From Ferruginibacter sp. (GTDB taxonomy: Bacteria > Bacteroidota > Bacteroidia > Chitinophagales > Chitinophagaceae), in contig JAEUVU010000013.1 in NCBI GenBank assembly GCA_016786725.1, positions 124,001-188,000 of the forward strand: a DNA stretch of 64,000 nucleotides, written 5' to 3'. Position 1 is the first letter of the stretch. Each line of letters begins with the position of its first letter. Below are positions 1-8,827 of this stretch, piece by piece. Both the position numbers and the translations under genes were made by a program. The notes under the pieces were generated by a model. It did not search any database, was not told the DNA's origin, and worked only from the letters and a program-made list of their open reading frames with translations.

Positions 1-1
1 A

Positions 2-1435
2 CTGACCCTTGTTTTAATGGGTGGTTCAACCTTTGCCATCGGTTTGGTTCCTGGTTTTAAAAGCATTGGCTGGGCTGCTCCCATCCTGGTTTTGATTTTG
101 CGCCTGATACAAGGCCTTGCATTGGGTGGTGAGTATGGTGGCGCTGCTACTTATGTAGCAGAGCATGCACCTGCAAAAAGGCGTGGTTTCTGGACAAGCT
201 GGATACAAACAACGGCAACGCTTGGGCTGTTTCTTGCATTGGGCATCATCCTGTTGATACGCAATAACCAGGGTATCGAAAGCTTCTCCGGCGAATGGGG
301 CGGATGGCGCTATCCATTCTGGATCTCATTATTACTGGTAATTGTTTCCATCATCATCCGTATGCGCATGAGTGAGTCGCCCATGTTTGCCAAAGTAAAA
401 GCCGAAGGAAAAACTTCTGTTAACCCCCTTAAAGAAAGTTTCGGACACCGGGCAAATTTTAAAATGGTTCTGCTGGCTTTGTTTGGCGCTGTAATGGGCC
501 AGGGCGTTGTATGGTACACCGGCCAGTTTTATGCACAAACATTTATCGAAAACATTTGTAAAGTAAATTTTGTTGATTCAAGGAATATCCTCATGATCGC
601 CATACTTTTTGCCACCCCTTTCTTTGTGGTATTTGGTTCATTGAGCGATAAGGTGGGAAGAAAATGGATCATGCTGATAGGTATGCTGCTGGCGGTTTTC
701 AGCTACCGGTTTGTTTACCAGACCTTTCTTGACTATACCAATGTGGCGGCAAAAAGATCAATGATTGATGTTTCCAAAACAAAAAAATCTGACCCTGTTG
801 CCTCTATAGATGCTAAGGATAAAAAGAAAGCGCTGGTGAGTGTAAAATATGATTCAGTATATACCGATGGTGCAGTTTACACCTTTACCAAAATTGATAC
901 ACTGCATTTTACAGAAGATTACAAAGGCAACACTGCATCCATTGCATATATAATAGCGAAGAAGGATAGTGCCACGGGGATGGATACTGTTACAGTGAAA
1001 GCAAAAGCCGCAGCCGGTATAACACTTCCCGAAGGTGTTACCTACATCTCTGCTGAAAAAAAATCGGCTAAGCCAGGAGTGGTAATAGAGAAATCTCTGG
1101 ATAAGAGCACATTCTGGAAAATGGTTGGCTGGGTTTTCATCCTCATCATTTTTGTAACCATGGTGTATGGGCCTATGGCAGCATTTTTGGTAGAACTGTT
1201 CCCTACCAAAATACGCTACACTTCTATGTCGTTACCATACCATATTGGTAATGGTGTGTTCGGGGGTTTGGTTCCTTTCCTGGGTACATTGATCGTTGAA
1301 TTTACCAAAACAAAAGAGCTACCGGGCGGAGATCCGCTGGCGGGATTATGGTACCCGATAGCCATTGCTGCGCTTTGTTTTGTGATCGGCGCTATTTATT
1401 TACGCAACCATATTGACGAAGATGTGATGGATTAA
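2..1435 (+). CDS. MHS-family MFS transporter, 5'-truncated by window edge
   Basis: This is an inner-membrane major facilitator of the metabolite:H+ symporter type (ProP/ShiA-like). The frame is open to the window edge, so the N-terminus is missing; the first visible ATG at 17 lies inside the first conserved helix. Family marks include RLIQGLALGGEYGGAATYVAE, the phrase GRKWIML after a helix, and VELFPTKIRYTSMSLPYHIG near the end. A block of about 125 polar residues (roughly 235-360) sits between predicted helices 9 and 10, on the expected periplasmic side, which ordinary members lack. The substrate cannot be told. It is followed after 26 bp by a small membrane protein, probably in one operon. 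Confidence 0.9.
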   Translation: MTLVLMGGSTFAIGLVPGFKSIGWAAPILVLILRLIQGLALGGEYGGAATYVAEHAPAKRRGFWTSWIQTTATLGLFLALGIILLIRNNQGIESFSGEWGGWRYPFWISLLLVIVSIIIRMRMSESPMFAKVKAEGKTSVNPLKESFGHRANFKMVLLALFGAVMGQGVVWYTGQFYAQTFIENICKVNFVDSRNILMIAILFATPFFVVFGSLSDKVGRKWIMLIGMLLAVFSYRFVYQTFLDYTNVAAKRSMIDVSKTKKSDPVASIDAKDKKKALVSVKYDSVYTDGAVYTFTKIDTLHFTEDYKGNTASIAYIIAKKDSATGMDTVTVKAKAAAGITLPEGVTYISAEKKSAKPGVVIEKSLDKSTFWKMVGWVFILIIFVTMVYGPMAAFLVELFPTKIRYTSMSLPYHIGNGVFGGLVPFLGTLIVEFTKTKELPGGDPLAGLWYPIAIAALCFVIGAIYLRNHIDEDVMD

Positions 1436-1461
1436 TTTTAATAACTTTAAAACACAATTAT

Positions 1462-1719
1462 ATGAATGCTTTAAAAAAATATTTAGGAATCATCTGGATG
1501 CTGCTTTCACCGGCCATTGTAGGCTTCCTGTTCTGGCAGGCTGCTGAAAAGATCGGCAAAGCCTCTGAAGCTACCAAAGCCAATATCACGCTGCAATGGA
1601 GCATTATCCTCATCATCTTTCTTCCTATTTGCATAGGCCTTTTCATATTCGGCTACTACGCTTTCAAAAATGCTTATGATCATTTGCCTGAAAGTTCGGC
1701 AGAGATAACAGACTATTAA
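1462..1719 (+). CDS. Small two-helix membrane protein
   Basis: An 85-residue protein with two hydrophobic segments (about residues 8-27 and 45-68) separated by a short polar loop. It follows the MHS transporter by 26 bp and is closed by a strong intrinsic terminator, so it is probably co-transcribed with the transporter and may be an accessory subunit. I believe similar small proteins accompany this transporter in other Bacteroidota (possibly DUF6814), but I could not check that. The function is unknown. Confidence 0.75.
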   Translation: MNALKKYLGIIWMLLSPAIVGFLFWQAAEKIGKASEATKANITLQWSIILIIFLPICIGLFIFGYYAFKNAYDHLPESSAEITDY

Positions 1720-1740
1720 TTGCATTGCTTTTTTGACCGG

Positions 1741-1783
1741 ATAGCATAGTTTACCTAAATTGGGTAAACTATGTTATCTTTTT
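1741..1783 (+). terminator. Intrinsic terminator after the transporter operon
   Basis: A perfect 11-bp inverted repeat (CATAGTTTACC at 1745-1755 and its complement at 1763-1773, loop TAAATTG) extends by four more pairs, one of them G-U. A T-rich tract follows at 1777-1790. It ends the 2-1719 transcript and separates it from the sensor kinase operon. Confidence 0.8.
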
Positions 1784-1795
1784 TATTTTAACGAT

Positions 1796-2005
1796 ATGCC
1801 CGCCAGACTAAAAAAGCAAAAACTAACATTGTTCAGTGTTTTGCTGATGCTGCTTTTTACTTTTCCCCTTATTTCGGTGGCTAACCGTGCTGCCGTATTT
1901 GCAGGCATACCGGTTTTGTTTCTTTACATTTTTATTGTGTGGATAGTTGCGATCATCATCTTATATCGCATAGCAGAAACTAAACAAAAAAAGACCGGTG
2001 AATAA
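1796..2005 (+). CDS. Small membrane protein upstream of the sensor kinase
   Basis: A 69-residue protein with two hydrophobic helices (about residues 10-28 and 34-57) and basic ends. I start it at ATG 1796 (MPARLKKQK) because the longer frame would begin inside the terminator hairpin. Its stop overlaps the GTG start of the transporter-kinase by 8 bp, implying translational coupling. Small helical proteins often precede SSS-type transporters and kinases, so an accessory role is plausible, but no family is recognised with certainty. Confidence 0.7.
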   Translation: MPARLKKQKLTLFSVLLMLLFTFPLISVANRAAVFAGIPVLFLYIFIVWIVAIIILYRIAETKQKKTGE

Positions 2006-4709
2006 TAATATAGTCGTCATACTAAGCGCTTTGTTTTACCTCGGCATTTTGTTTGGGGTGGCTTATTATGCCGAGTACCGTTTAAAAAAGGGCCGAAGCC
2101 TTATCAACAACGGCTATGTGTATGCATTATCACTTGCTGTTTACTGTACTGCCTGGACCTACTACGGAAGCGTGGGCCGGGCAGCAACCAATGGTGTTGA
2201 GTTTCTTGCCATTTACCTGGGGCCAACCATTGCTGCGGTTTTATTCTGGCCGGTGCTGCGTAAAATAATACGCATCTGTAAAACACAACACATCAACAGC
2301 ATTGCCGACCTTATTTCAACCCGCTACGGCAAAAATTTTTCAATCGCCGTAGTAGTAACCATTCTTTGCGTGGTGGGTATTATCCCTTATATAGCTTTGC
2401 AATTAAAGGCTATTTCAAACAGCATTCATATCATTACCAATACCGCCACTCCTGAAACCCCTTTGCAGAATTTTTGGCACGATGATACTTTTTACATTGC
2501 ACTGATACTGGCTGTTTTTATCATTCTTTTTGGAACACGCTCTATTGATGCATCTGAAAAGCACGAGGGCCTTGTAGCTGCAGTTGCACTGGAATCCATA
2601 ATCAAACTCGTAGCATTTATTGCTGCGGGTATTTTTGTGGTGTATGGCATATTTAATGGCTTTGATGATCTTTTTTCCCGTGCAATGCACCATGAATCAA
2701 TGAAAGACCTTTTTCAACTGGGCAATAAAACATCTTATGCAACCTGGTTTGGCTTAATGATGTTATCCATGCTGGCCGTTGTATTTCTTCCCCGTCAGTT
2801 CCAGGTGGGCGTGGTAGAAAATATTCAGGAAAAGCACCTGAACAAAGCAACCTGGCTTTTTCCTTTCTACCTGCTGCTCATCAATATTTTTGTATTGCCC
2901 ATTGCTATCGGGGGCAAGCTTGTATTTGCGGGTAACAGTGTTGATGCAGATACATTCGTATTAGCCCTTCCGCTCTATTTTAACCAGCAGTGGTTGAGCC
3001 TCTTTATTTTTATTGGCGGCTTTTCGGCAGCCACCAGTATGATCATTGTGGAAACGATTGCGATGAGTACCATGATGAGCAATAATATTGCCACGCCATT
3101 TTTTCTGTCAACCAAAAAATTTAAAACATCACCTGACGGAACGATCAGCCGCTCCATCCTCAACATCAGGCGGTTCAGTATAATCCTGATAATTGTGCTC
3201 GCCTATATCTATGATAAAACTGTGGCACAAAATTTTTCACTGGTATCCATCGGGCTGGTATCATTTGTGGCAGTGGCGCAGTTTGCGCCGGCTGTTATTG
3301 GAGGTATCTATTGGAAGAATGCATCTCAGAGAGGCGCTATGGCCGGCATTTCCATTGGGTTTATTACCTGGTTTTTTACTGCCGTTATTCCGTCTATGGC
3401 CAGCTCGGGCATTGTTGATATCAGCATTGTTAACAACGGACTTTTTGGAATTGAATGGCTTAAGCCGTTTTCACTTTTTGGTATGCAGGGCATGGATTCT
3501 ATAACACATAGTTTTTTCTGGAGCATGCTGTTCAATATTACCGCTTTTGTTGCTGTATCGCTCTATAGCAAAAAAACGGAGCAGGAAATGTACCAGGCCG
3601 AAATTTTTGTAGATGTATTCCGGTATTCAGGAACTGCAGAAAGCAATATAATATGGAAAGGCACAGCACATCTCTCTGAACTGAATGCACTGCTGGCAAA
3701 TTTTTTAGGACAGGAAAGAGCAGAAAAAATAATTATGACCTATGCCAGGCGAAATAATATTTCGCTGGAGCTAAAAGAAGCGGATCCACGCCTGGTGGCT
3801 TTTGCAGAAAGAATACTGGCAGGTATTATCGGCTCTGCATCGGCCCATATTATGGTAAGCAGTGTTACCAAGGCAGAAAAACTGAAAATAGATGAAGTGA
3901 TTCATATCCTCCGGGAATCTCAGCAAATGATCGAACTCAACAAAGAACTAAAAAAGAAATCGGCAGAGCTGCAGAAAGCAACGCAGCAACTTACCATTGC
4001 CAATGAGCAGTTGAAAGAAATGGATATGATGAAGGATGAATTTTTGTACACGGTAACACATGAATTGCGTACGCCTATTACATCCATACGTGCCATGAGT
4101 GAGATTGTGCATGATAACACCGATATGCCGGAAGAACAACGCCAGGTATTTTTAGGTAATGTTATCAAAGAAACTGAAAGACTGAGCCACCTGATAACGC
4201 AGGTGCTGAACCTGGAGCGGTACGAAAGCGGGCGGCAACAACTGAACCTGGACCCGGTATTGCTCAACGAACTTATAAAAGACAGTATTCAATCGCTGCA
4301 CCCGCTGGCAGATGAAAAGAAAATCATTATTCAGCAACAGATACCGGACTCTATGTTTTTGGTGCGGTGCGATGCTGATCTGCTGCAACAGGTAATCAAC
4401 AATCTTTTATCAAACGCTATAAAGTTTGTGGAGCCTGAAACCGGTAAAATAAAGATATCCTTACACAGCAGCGATGATGAACTGCAGGTTTGGGTTGAAG
4501 ATAACGGACAGGGCATTGAGCCCGGATTGCAGGAACTGATATTTGATAAATTTTTCCAGGCAAAAAATCAAACCTTAAAAAAACCACAGGGCAGCGGGCT
4601 TGGGTTGGCCATCTGCAAAAAAATAATTGATATGCACAACGGCAGAATATGGGTAGAGAGCAGCGAAGGAAAAGGTTCAAGGTTTATCTTTACACTGGCA
4701 AACAGTTAA
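1998..4709 (+). CDS. Transporter-fused sensor histidine kinase (CbrA-like)
   Basis: This 903-residue hybrid has a sodium:solute symporter-type membrane domain with many helices (about 1-520), then a STAC-like linker (about 525-620), a coiled coil, HisKA and HATPase_c domains. The phospho-acceptor is His688 in HELRTP. ATP-binding boxes are visible as NNLLSNAIKF, VEDNGQGIEP and GSGLGLAICKK. Architecture matches CbrA/PutP-kinase proteins, which couple solute sensing or uptake to phosphorelay. It starts at GTG, overlapping the upstream small gene, and is followed after 4 bp by its probable partner response regulator. The sensed solute is unknown. The symporter part could still transport; the sequence does not decide this. 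Confidence 0.93.
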   Translation: MNNNIVVILSALFYLGILFGVAYYAEYRLKKGRSLINNGYVYALSLAVYCTAWTYYGSVGRAATNGVEFLAIYLGPTIAAVLFWPVLRKIIRICKTQHINSIADLISTRYGKNFSIAVVVTILCVVGIIPYIALQLKAISNSIHIITNTATPETPLQNFWHDDTFYIALILAVFIILFGTRSIDASEKHEGLVAAVALESIIKLVAFIAAGIFVVYGIFNGFDDLFSRAMHHESMKDLFQLGNKTSYATWFGLMMLSMLAVVFLPRQFQVGVVENIQEKHLNKATWLFPFYLLLINIFVLPIAIGGKLVFAGNSVDADTFVLALPLYFNQQWLSLFIFIGGFSAATSMIIVETIAMSTMMSNNIATPFFLSTKKFKTSPDGTISRSILNIRRFSIILIIVLAYIYDKTVAQNFSLVSIGLVSFVAVAQFAPAVIGGIYWKNASQRGAMAGISIGFITWFFTAVIPSMASSGIVDISIVNNGLFGIEWLKPFSLFGMQGMDSITHSFFWSMLFNITAFVAVSLYSKKTEQEMYQAEIFVDVFRYSGTAESNIIWKGTAHLSELNALLANFLGQERAEKIIMTYARRNNISLELKEADPRLVAFAERILAGIIGSASAHIMVSSVTKAEKLKIDEVIHILRESQQMIELNKELKKKSAELQKATQQLTIANEQLKEMDMMKDEFLYTVTHELRTPITSIRAMSEIVHDNTDMPEEQRQVFLGNVIKETERLSHLITQVLNLERYESGRQQLNLDPVLLNELIKDSIQSLHPLADEKKIIIQQQIPDSMFLVRCDADLLQQVINNLLSNAIKFVEPETGKIKISLHSSDDELQVWVEDNGQGIEPGLQELIFDKFFQAKNQTLKKPQGSGLGLAICKKIIDMHNGRIWVESSEGKGSRFIFTLANS

Positions 4710-4713
4710 ATAA

Positions 4714-5088
4714 ATGAACAAGGTTTATAAAATACTGGTAGTTGATGATGATCCGTACATTTTAATGTCGCTGGAGTTTTTAATGAAGAAGAACGGCTTT
4801 GATGTGATGGTGGCACGCAACGGCACTGAAGCGCTGGAACTGGTGAATAAACAATTACCCCACCTCGTGCTGCTTGATATTATGATGCCGGATGTGGACG
4901 GTTACGAGATATGCAAATACATTAAAAGCAGCGCCTCATTAAAAAATACCAAAGTAGTTTTTATGAGCGCCAAAACAAAAGAAACCGATATAAAGAAAGG
5001 ATTGAAACTGGGCGCTTCTTTATATGTAACAAAGCCATTCAGTACCCGTGAGCTGGTAAAACAAATAAATGAACTGCTTGCTACTTGA
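4714..5088 (+). CDS. Single-domain response regulator
   Basis: A 124-residue stand-alone receiver domain. The acidic pocket is DDD at 11-13, the phospho-acceptor is Asp55 (LLDIMMPD), and the switch residues are Ser85 and Lys107 (VTKPF). There is no output domain, so it acts by protein contact or as a phosphate shuttle. It lies 4 bp after the transporter-kinase and its stop overlaps the next start (TTGA), so the three genes form a tight operon and kinase and regulator are very likely a pair. Confidence 0.93.
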   Translation: MNKVYKILVVDDDPYILMSLEFLMKKNGFDVMVARNGTEALELVNKQLPHLVLLDIMMPDVDGYEICKYIKSSASLKNTKVVFMSAKTKETDIKKGLKLGASLYVTKPFSTRELVKQINELLAT

Positions 5089-5828
5089 GCGTAAAAGATA
5101 ATTTTTCTGATATTGCCGGCAGTTATGCCGCCTGGCGACCGGAATATCCGGACGAACTTTTTACATTTCTCTCATCACTTTCTGCACAACATAATAAAGC
5201 GCTTGATTGCGGAACCGGTAATGGCCAGGCTGCAAAACAGCTTGCTAAATTTTATAAAGAAGTTTTTGCAACAGATATCAGCGAAGCACAACTAAATCAA
5301 GCGGTAGCAGCGGCAAACATTTTTTACAGTGTTGGCCCGGCAGAAAAAACAGGCTTCCCCGATGGTTATTTTGATATGCTTTGTGCAGCCCAGGCCGCCC
5401 ATTGGTTCAATCATGAATTGTTTTACAAAGAAGTTGAGCGTATTTTAAAACCCGGTGGAGTGCTGGCTTTGACGGGTTATGGTTTGATAGAAATAAATGA
5501 AGAGATAGATGAGTTGATACAAATGCTTTATAAAGATATTCTCGGTGCATACTGGGATAAGGAAAGGAAATACATAGACGATCATTATAAAAGTCTTCCA
5601 TTTCCTTATAAAGAAATTGCTGCACCTTCTTTTCAAATTAAATGTGAGTGGAAACTTTCGCAATTAATTGGATATCTGAATACCTGGAGCGCTTTAGGGC
5701 ATTATAAAAAAATGAACAACACTCATCCGTTAAAAGAAATTTTTCCTGCTTTGCAAAAAGCCTGGGGTGGAGATGAAATAATAAAGCAGGTGCGTTTTCC
5801 GGTAATAACAAAAATCGCTTTCCTGTAA
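5085..5828 (+). CDS. Class I SAM-dependent methyltransferase
   Basis: A 247-residue Rossmann-fold methyltransferase of the Methyltransf_11 type. Motif I is ALDCGTGNGQAA (about residues 38-49), followed by ATDIS, and a post-motif reads YFDMLCAAQAAHWFN, typical of the yeast Tmt1/UbiE-like small-molecule group. The TTG start overlaps the stop of the response regulator (TTGA), which implies translational coupling. The substrate is unknown; trans-aconitate-like methyltransferases share the N-terminal pattern (FSDIAGSYAAWRPEYP), but this is only a resemblance. Confidence 0.9.
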   Translation: MSVKDNFSDIAGSYAAWRPEYPDELFTFLSSLSAQHNKALDCGTGNGQAAKQLAKFYKEVFATDISEAQLNQAVAAANIFYSVGPAEKTGFPDGYFDMLCAAQAAHWFNHELFYKEVERILKPGGVLALTGYGLIEINEEIDELIQMLYKDILGAYWDKERKYIDDHYKSLPFPYKEIAAPSFQIKCEWKLSQLIGYLNTWSALGHYKKMNNTHPLKEIFPALQKAWGGDEIIKQVRFPVITKIAFL

Positions 5829-5842
5829 CAAAATAAAACCTC

Positions 5843-6706
5843 ATGCGTTTTAAGAAAATCATGCGAAGAACTATTCTTTACAGCATTTCTTTGATTTCCT
5901 TATGGGTTTTGCTGGCGCAGTGTTTTGTTATGAGAAACCGCTGGAACGATAATAAAGCCTATCGGGTTTTTAGAGCAAAGCAGGTTCCACTTGCCATTTA
6001 TGATACTGTAATTAATCACCGGCATTTGCATTATGCCGTATGCGGTAATGGCGATTCATTACCCACACTCGTTTTTATTCATGGCAGCCCCGGAAGCTGG
6101 ATGAACTACATGAAATTCATGTGGGATTCTTCCATGCGAAAAAAATACAGGATTGTTGCTATTGACAGGCCAGGCTTTGGTTACAGCGATTTTGGAAAAG
6201 CGATGCATTTGCAGGAACAAGGTGCCATTATACTTCCGGTGCTACAGAAATTAAAAACAAAACAACCAATGATCCTGGTAGGCCATAGTATGGGTGGCCC
6301 TGTGTTAGTTAAGCTGGCAGCCGACGATCCCGGGTTGTTTGAAAAGATCGTAATTGTTGCCGGTTCAATTGATGTGAACCAGGAAAAAACGGAAACCTGG
6401 CGCAGGATCATGGCTACCCGGCCGTTATATTGGTGCCTTCCGGGGGCATTTGGCCCGAGTAACACAGAAATACTTTACCTTAAAAAAGACCTGCTGCCAT
6501 TGCAAAATGATTTTAAAAATATTACCTGCAAAGTTTTGTTTGTACACGGCGATAAAGATATCTGGGTACCCATTGGTAATATAGCTTACGGAAAAAAGAT
6601 GATGATACATGCAGCATCCATTGCTTCAGATACCTTATTTGGTGCCGGTCACAATATTCCATGGGAGAGACCGGATGAATTTAAAAAGATACTGCTGGGA
6701 TTATAG
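5843..6706 (+). CDS. Membrane-anchored alpha/beta hydrolase
   Basis: A 287-residue alpha/beta-hydrolase. One hydrophobic N-terminal segment (about residues 11-27) should anchor it with the domain in the periplasm. The oxyanion region is FIHGSPGSW, the nucleophile elbow GHSMGG, the acid is in HGDKDIWVP and the catalytic His is in GAGHNIPWE, so the triad is complete. It lies 14 bp after the methyltransferase on the same strand and may be in that operon. The substrate is unknown. A cysteine near the end of the helix does not fit a good lipobox. Confidence 0.88.
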   Translation: MRFKKIMRRTILYSISLISLWVLLAQCFVMRNRWNDNKAYRVFRAKQVPLAIYDTVINHRHLHYAVCGNGDSLPTLVFIHGSPGSWMNYMKFMWDSSMRKKYRIVAIDRPGFGYSDFGKAMHLQEQGAIILPVLQKLKTKQPMILVGHSMGGPVLVKLAADDPGLFEKIVIVAGSIDVNQEKTETWRRIMATRPLYWCLPGAFGPSNTEILYLKKDLLPLQNDFKNITCKVLFVHGDKDIWVPIGNIAYGKKMMIHAASIASDTLFGAGHNIPWERPDEFKKILLGL

Positions 6707-6757
6707 TAACTTCAAATAGCCAGGTTTAAAATTTTACATTTTTCAAACAATTCTCCC

Positions 6758-6788
6758 TTGCAGGTGTTAAAATCCGTAATTATATTTG
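6758..6788 (+). promoter_or_regulatory. Bacteroidota-type promoter (-33 TTG, -7 TATATTTG)
   Basis: TATATTTG at 6781-6788 matches the Bacteroidota -7 consensus TAnnTTTG exactly. TTG at 6758-6760 lies 20 bp upstream, the usual spacing. The ATG at 6797 follows only 8 bp later, so the transcript would have almost no leader. Confidence 0.7.
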
Positions 6789-6796
6789 CGCCACAA

Positions 6797-7081
6797 ATGA
6801 AAAAAATAGCTGCCATATTGCTTATTATATTCACCCTGGTACAGGCAGGGCAGCTTTATTATTCTCTTTCTGGTGATACAACCATAGTTTTTGTGGCTGA
6901 TGAGGAAAAATCACCTGAAAAGCCGGACACCGATAAAAAAACCGAAAAAAAAGATTATCTCTCATACCATAATATAGAGCTGGGTTTTACACACAACCTC
7001 AATACAGCATTTCATAATGCTGAAAATTTCAAGCATCCCCCTTGCCTGGAGATGCCGACACCCCCTCCCGATTTTTGCTGA
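6797..7081 (+). CDS. Small secreted protein upstream of an exporter operon
   Basis: A 94-residue protein with a signal peptide or anchor (MKKIAAILLIIFTLVQAG), a Lys/Asp/Glu-rich stretch (about residues 37-55) and a C-terminal part rich in His, Asn and Pro ending in PPDFC. The start at 6797 is chosen because the longer frame would begin inside the promoter. It precedes the ABC/HlyD/TolC genes by 75 bp. No family is recognised. It is probably not the exporter's cargo, since it has a Sec-type signal. Confidence 0.65.
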   Translation: MKKIAAILLIIFTLVQAGQLYYSLSGDTTIVFVADEEKSPEKPDTDKKTEKKDYLSYHNIELGFTHNLNTAFHNAENFKHPPCLEMPTPPPDFC

Positions 7082-7156
7082 TCAAACGCTAACCGAATTG
7101 GCCGCCACATACCTGTGCCGGTAAATCTGTGTAACTGATCTTCAAAAATTAAAACC

Positions 7157-8827
7157 ATGCCTGTAAATAAAAATCCGGTAGCCAGGATAATGAACCTGGT
7201 AAAACTGGAAAAAAAAGAAATAACCAATATTTATGTTTACGCCATCCTTAAAGGGCTTATACAACTTTCGCTGCCACTGGGCGTACAAACCATTGTAGGC
7301 TTTGTGCTGGGCGCTTCTATGAGGGCTTCGCTGGTGGTGCTTATTGCGCTGGTGGTGGCCGGTGTGCTTGCTGCCGGTATCATGAAGGTGAACCAGATGA
7401 AGATCATCGAAAAAATTCAGCAGAAGATCTTTGTACGGTATTCATTTGCTTTTGCAAAGCATATTCCAAAACTCGATCTTAAAAAAGCCGACCATTATTA
7501 CCTGCCCGAACTGGTGAACCGCTTTTTTGATATACCTGTGCTGCAAAAAAGCCTTTCTAAAATTTTGCTGGATGTACCGGCTGCTTCTATACAGATACTT
7601 TTCGGATTGCTCTTGCTGTCATTCTATCACCCGGCATTTATACTGTTTGGTTTTATACTCATTGTATTGCTCTGGCTCATTCTGCGCTACACCGGCCAAC
7701 ATGCATTGCAAACAAGCATTGACGAAAGCAATTACAAATACAAAGTGGCAGGCTGGCTTGAAGAAATGGCCCGGGTGATAAAATCTATCAAGCTATCCAA
7801 ACCAACTGAGCTGCACCTCCGCAAAACAGATGAGCAGGTAACCAGTTACCTGGATGCCCGTAACCGGCACTTCCGCATACTGCTGCTGCAGTACAATGTG
7901 CTGGTGATATTTAAAACCATCATCACTGCTGCCATGCTGATAGTAGGAACTTTACTGCTGGTAAATCAGCAACTCAACATCGGCCAGTTCATTGCAGCAG
8001 AAATCATCATACTGCTGGTACTTAATTCTGTTGAAAAACTTATCATGAACCTGGGCAGTGTGTACGATACGCTTACCTCAGTTGAGAAAATATCGAACCT
8101 CACAGATAAACCTGTTGAGCAAGATGGAACCGTGCCGCTTACAGAAAACAATAAGCCGCTGAGTTTAGAGATGAAGAACCTGTCTTTCAGTTACGATGAT
8201 GAAACCGATGTGCTGCATGATATTTCGCTGCAGATAAATGCCGGCGAAAAAGTATGCATACGGGGTGCAGAAAGTTCGGGCAAATCAACCCTGTTGCGCC
8301 TGATGGCCGGGGCTTACAGCGGCTTTACCGGAAATCTTTTGATAAACGGATTGCCGGTAGCCAACTATAACCAGGCCAGCCTGCGGTCGCAAATGGGTGT
8401 GCTGCTTAACCGGCAGGATATATTTTTTGGCACCCTCAGGGAAAATATACTGATGGGTAACAGTTCCATCAGCATGGATGAGGTGATGGAATATGCTGAT
8501 AAAACCGGCCTGAGCAATTTCATCAGCACACTTAAAGACGGATATGATACTGTACTTGACCCAACCGGCAAAAGGCTTTCACGCAGCGTTGTACATAAGA
8601 TACTGCTGGTAAGGGCGCTGGTAGGTAACCCCCGTTTGGTTTTACTTGAAGAACCATGGGCGAATACTGAAACAGACTACCGCAACCGGCTTATACAGCT
8701 TTTCAACGAAATGAAAAATACCACACTGGTAGTGGTAAGCAATGATGAAAGTTTTGCAGCTGGTTGCGATAAGGTCATCACCATGTACAAAGGAACAGTA
8801 TCAGTGTTAAAAACTAAAAACAAATGA
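7157..8827 (+). CDS. Type I secretion-like ABC transporter with degenerate ATPase motifs
   Basis: A 556-residue half-transporter: about six helices (residues 25-300) followed by a nucleotide-binding domain. Walker A is intact (GAESSGKSTLL, about 370-380). The signature motif that should read LSGGQ is LSRSVVHK, the Walker B end reads LLEEP, and the switch His is replaced (VVSND). No N-terminal C39 peptidase domain is present. It overlaps the HlyD gene by ATGA, and a TolC gene follows, so the three genes form a complete type I-like envelope exporter. With a weak signature motif, transport activity is uncertain; the domain may work as a slow or regulatory ATPase. Cargo is unknown. Confidence 0.9.
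   Translation: MPVNKNPVARIMNLVKLEKKEITNIYVYAILKGLIQLSLPLGVQTIVGFVLGASMRASLVVLIALVVAGVLAAGIMKVNQMKIIEKIQQKIFVRYSFAFAKHIPKLDLKKADHYYLPELVNRFFDIPVLQKSLSKILLDVPAASIQILFGLLLLSFYHPAFILFGFILIVLLWLILRYTGQHALQTSIDESNYKYKVAGWLEEMARVIKSIKLSKPTELHLRKTDEQVTSYLDARNRHFRILLLQYNVLVIFKTIITAAMLIVGTLLLVNQQLNIGQFIAAEIIILLVLNSVEKLIMNLGSVYDTLTSVEKISNLTDKPVEQDGTVPLTENNKPLSLEMKNLSFSYDDETDVLHDISLQINAGEKVCIRGAESSGKSTLLRLMAGAYSGFTGNLLINGLPVANYNQASLRSQMGVLLNRQDIFFGTLRENILMGNSSISMDEVMEYADKTGLSNFISTLKDGYDTVLDPTGKRLSRSVVHKILLVRALVGNPRLVLLEEPWANTETDYRNRLIQLFNEMKNTTLVVVSNDESFAAGCDKVITMYKGTVSVLKTKNK

Noticed and set aside
6797..7081. Cargo peptide of the type I-like exporter
   Set aside because: It starts with an ordinary signal peptide and lacks a double-glycine leader, so the exporter is not expected to carry it.
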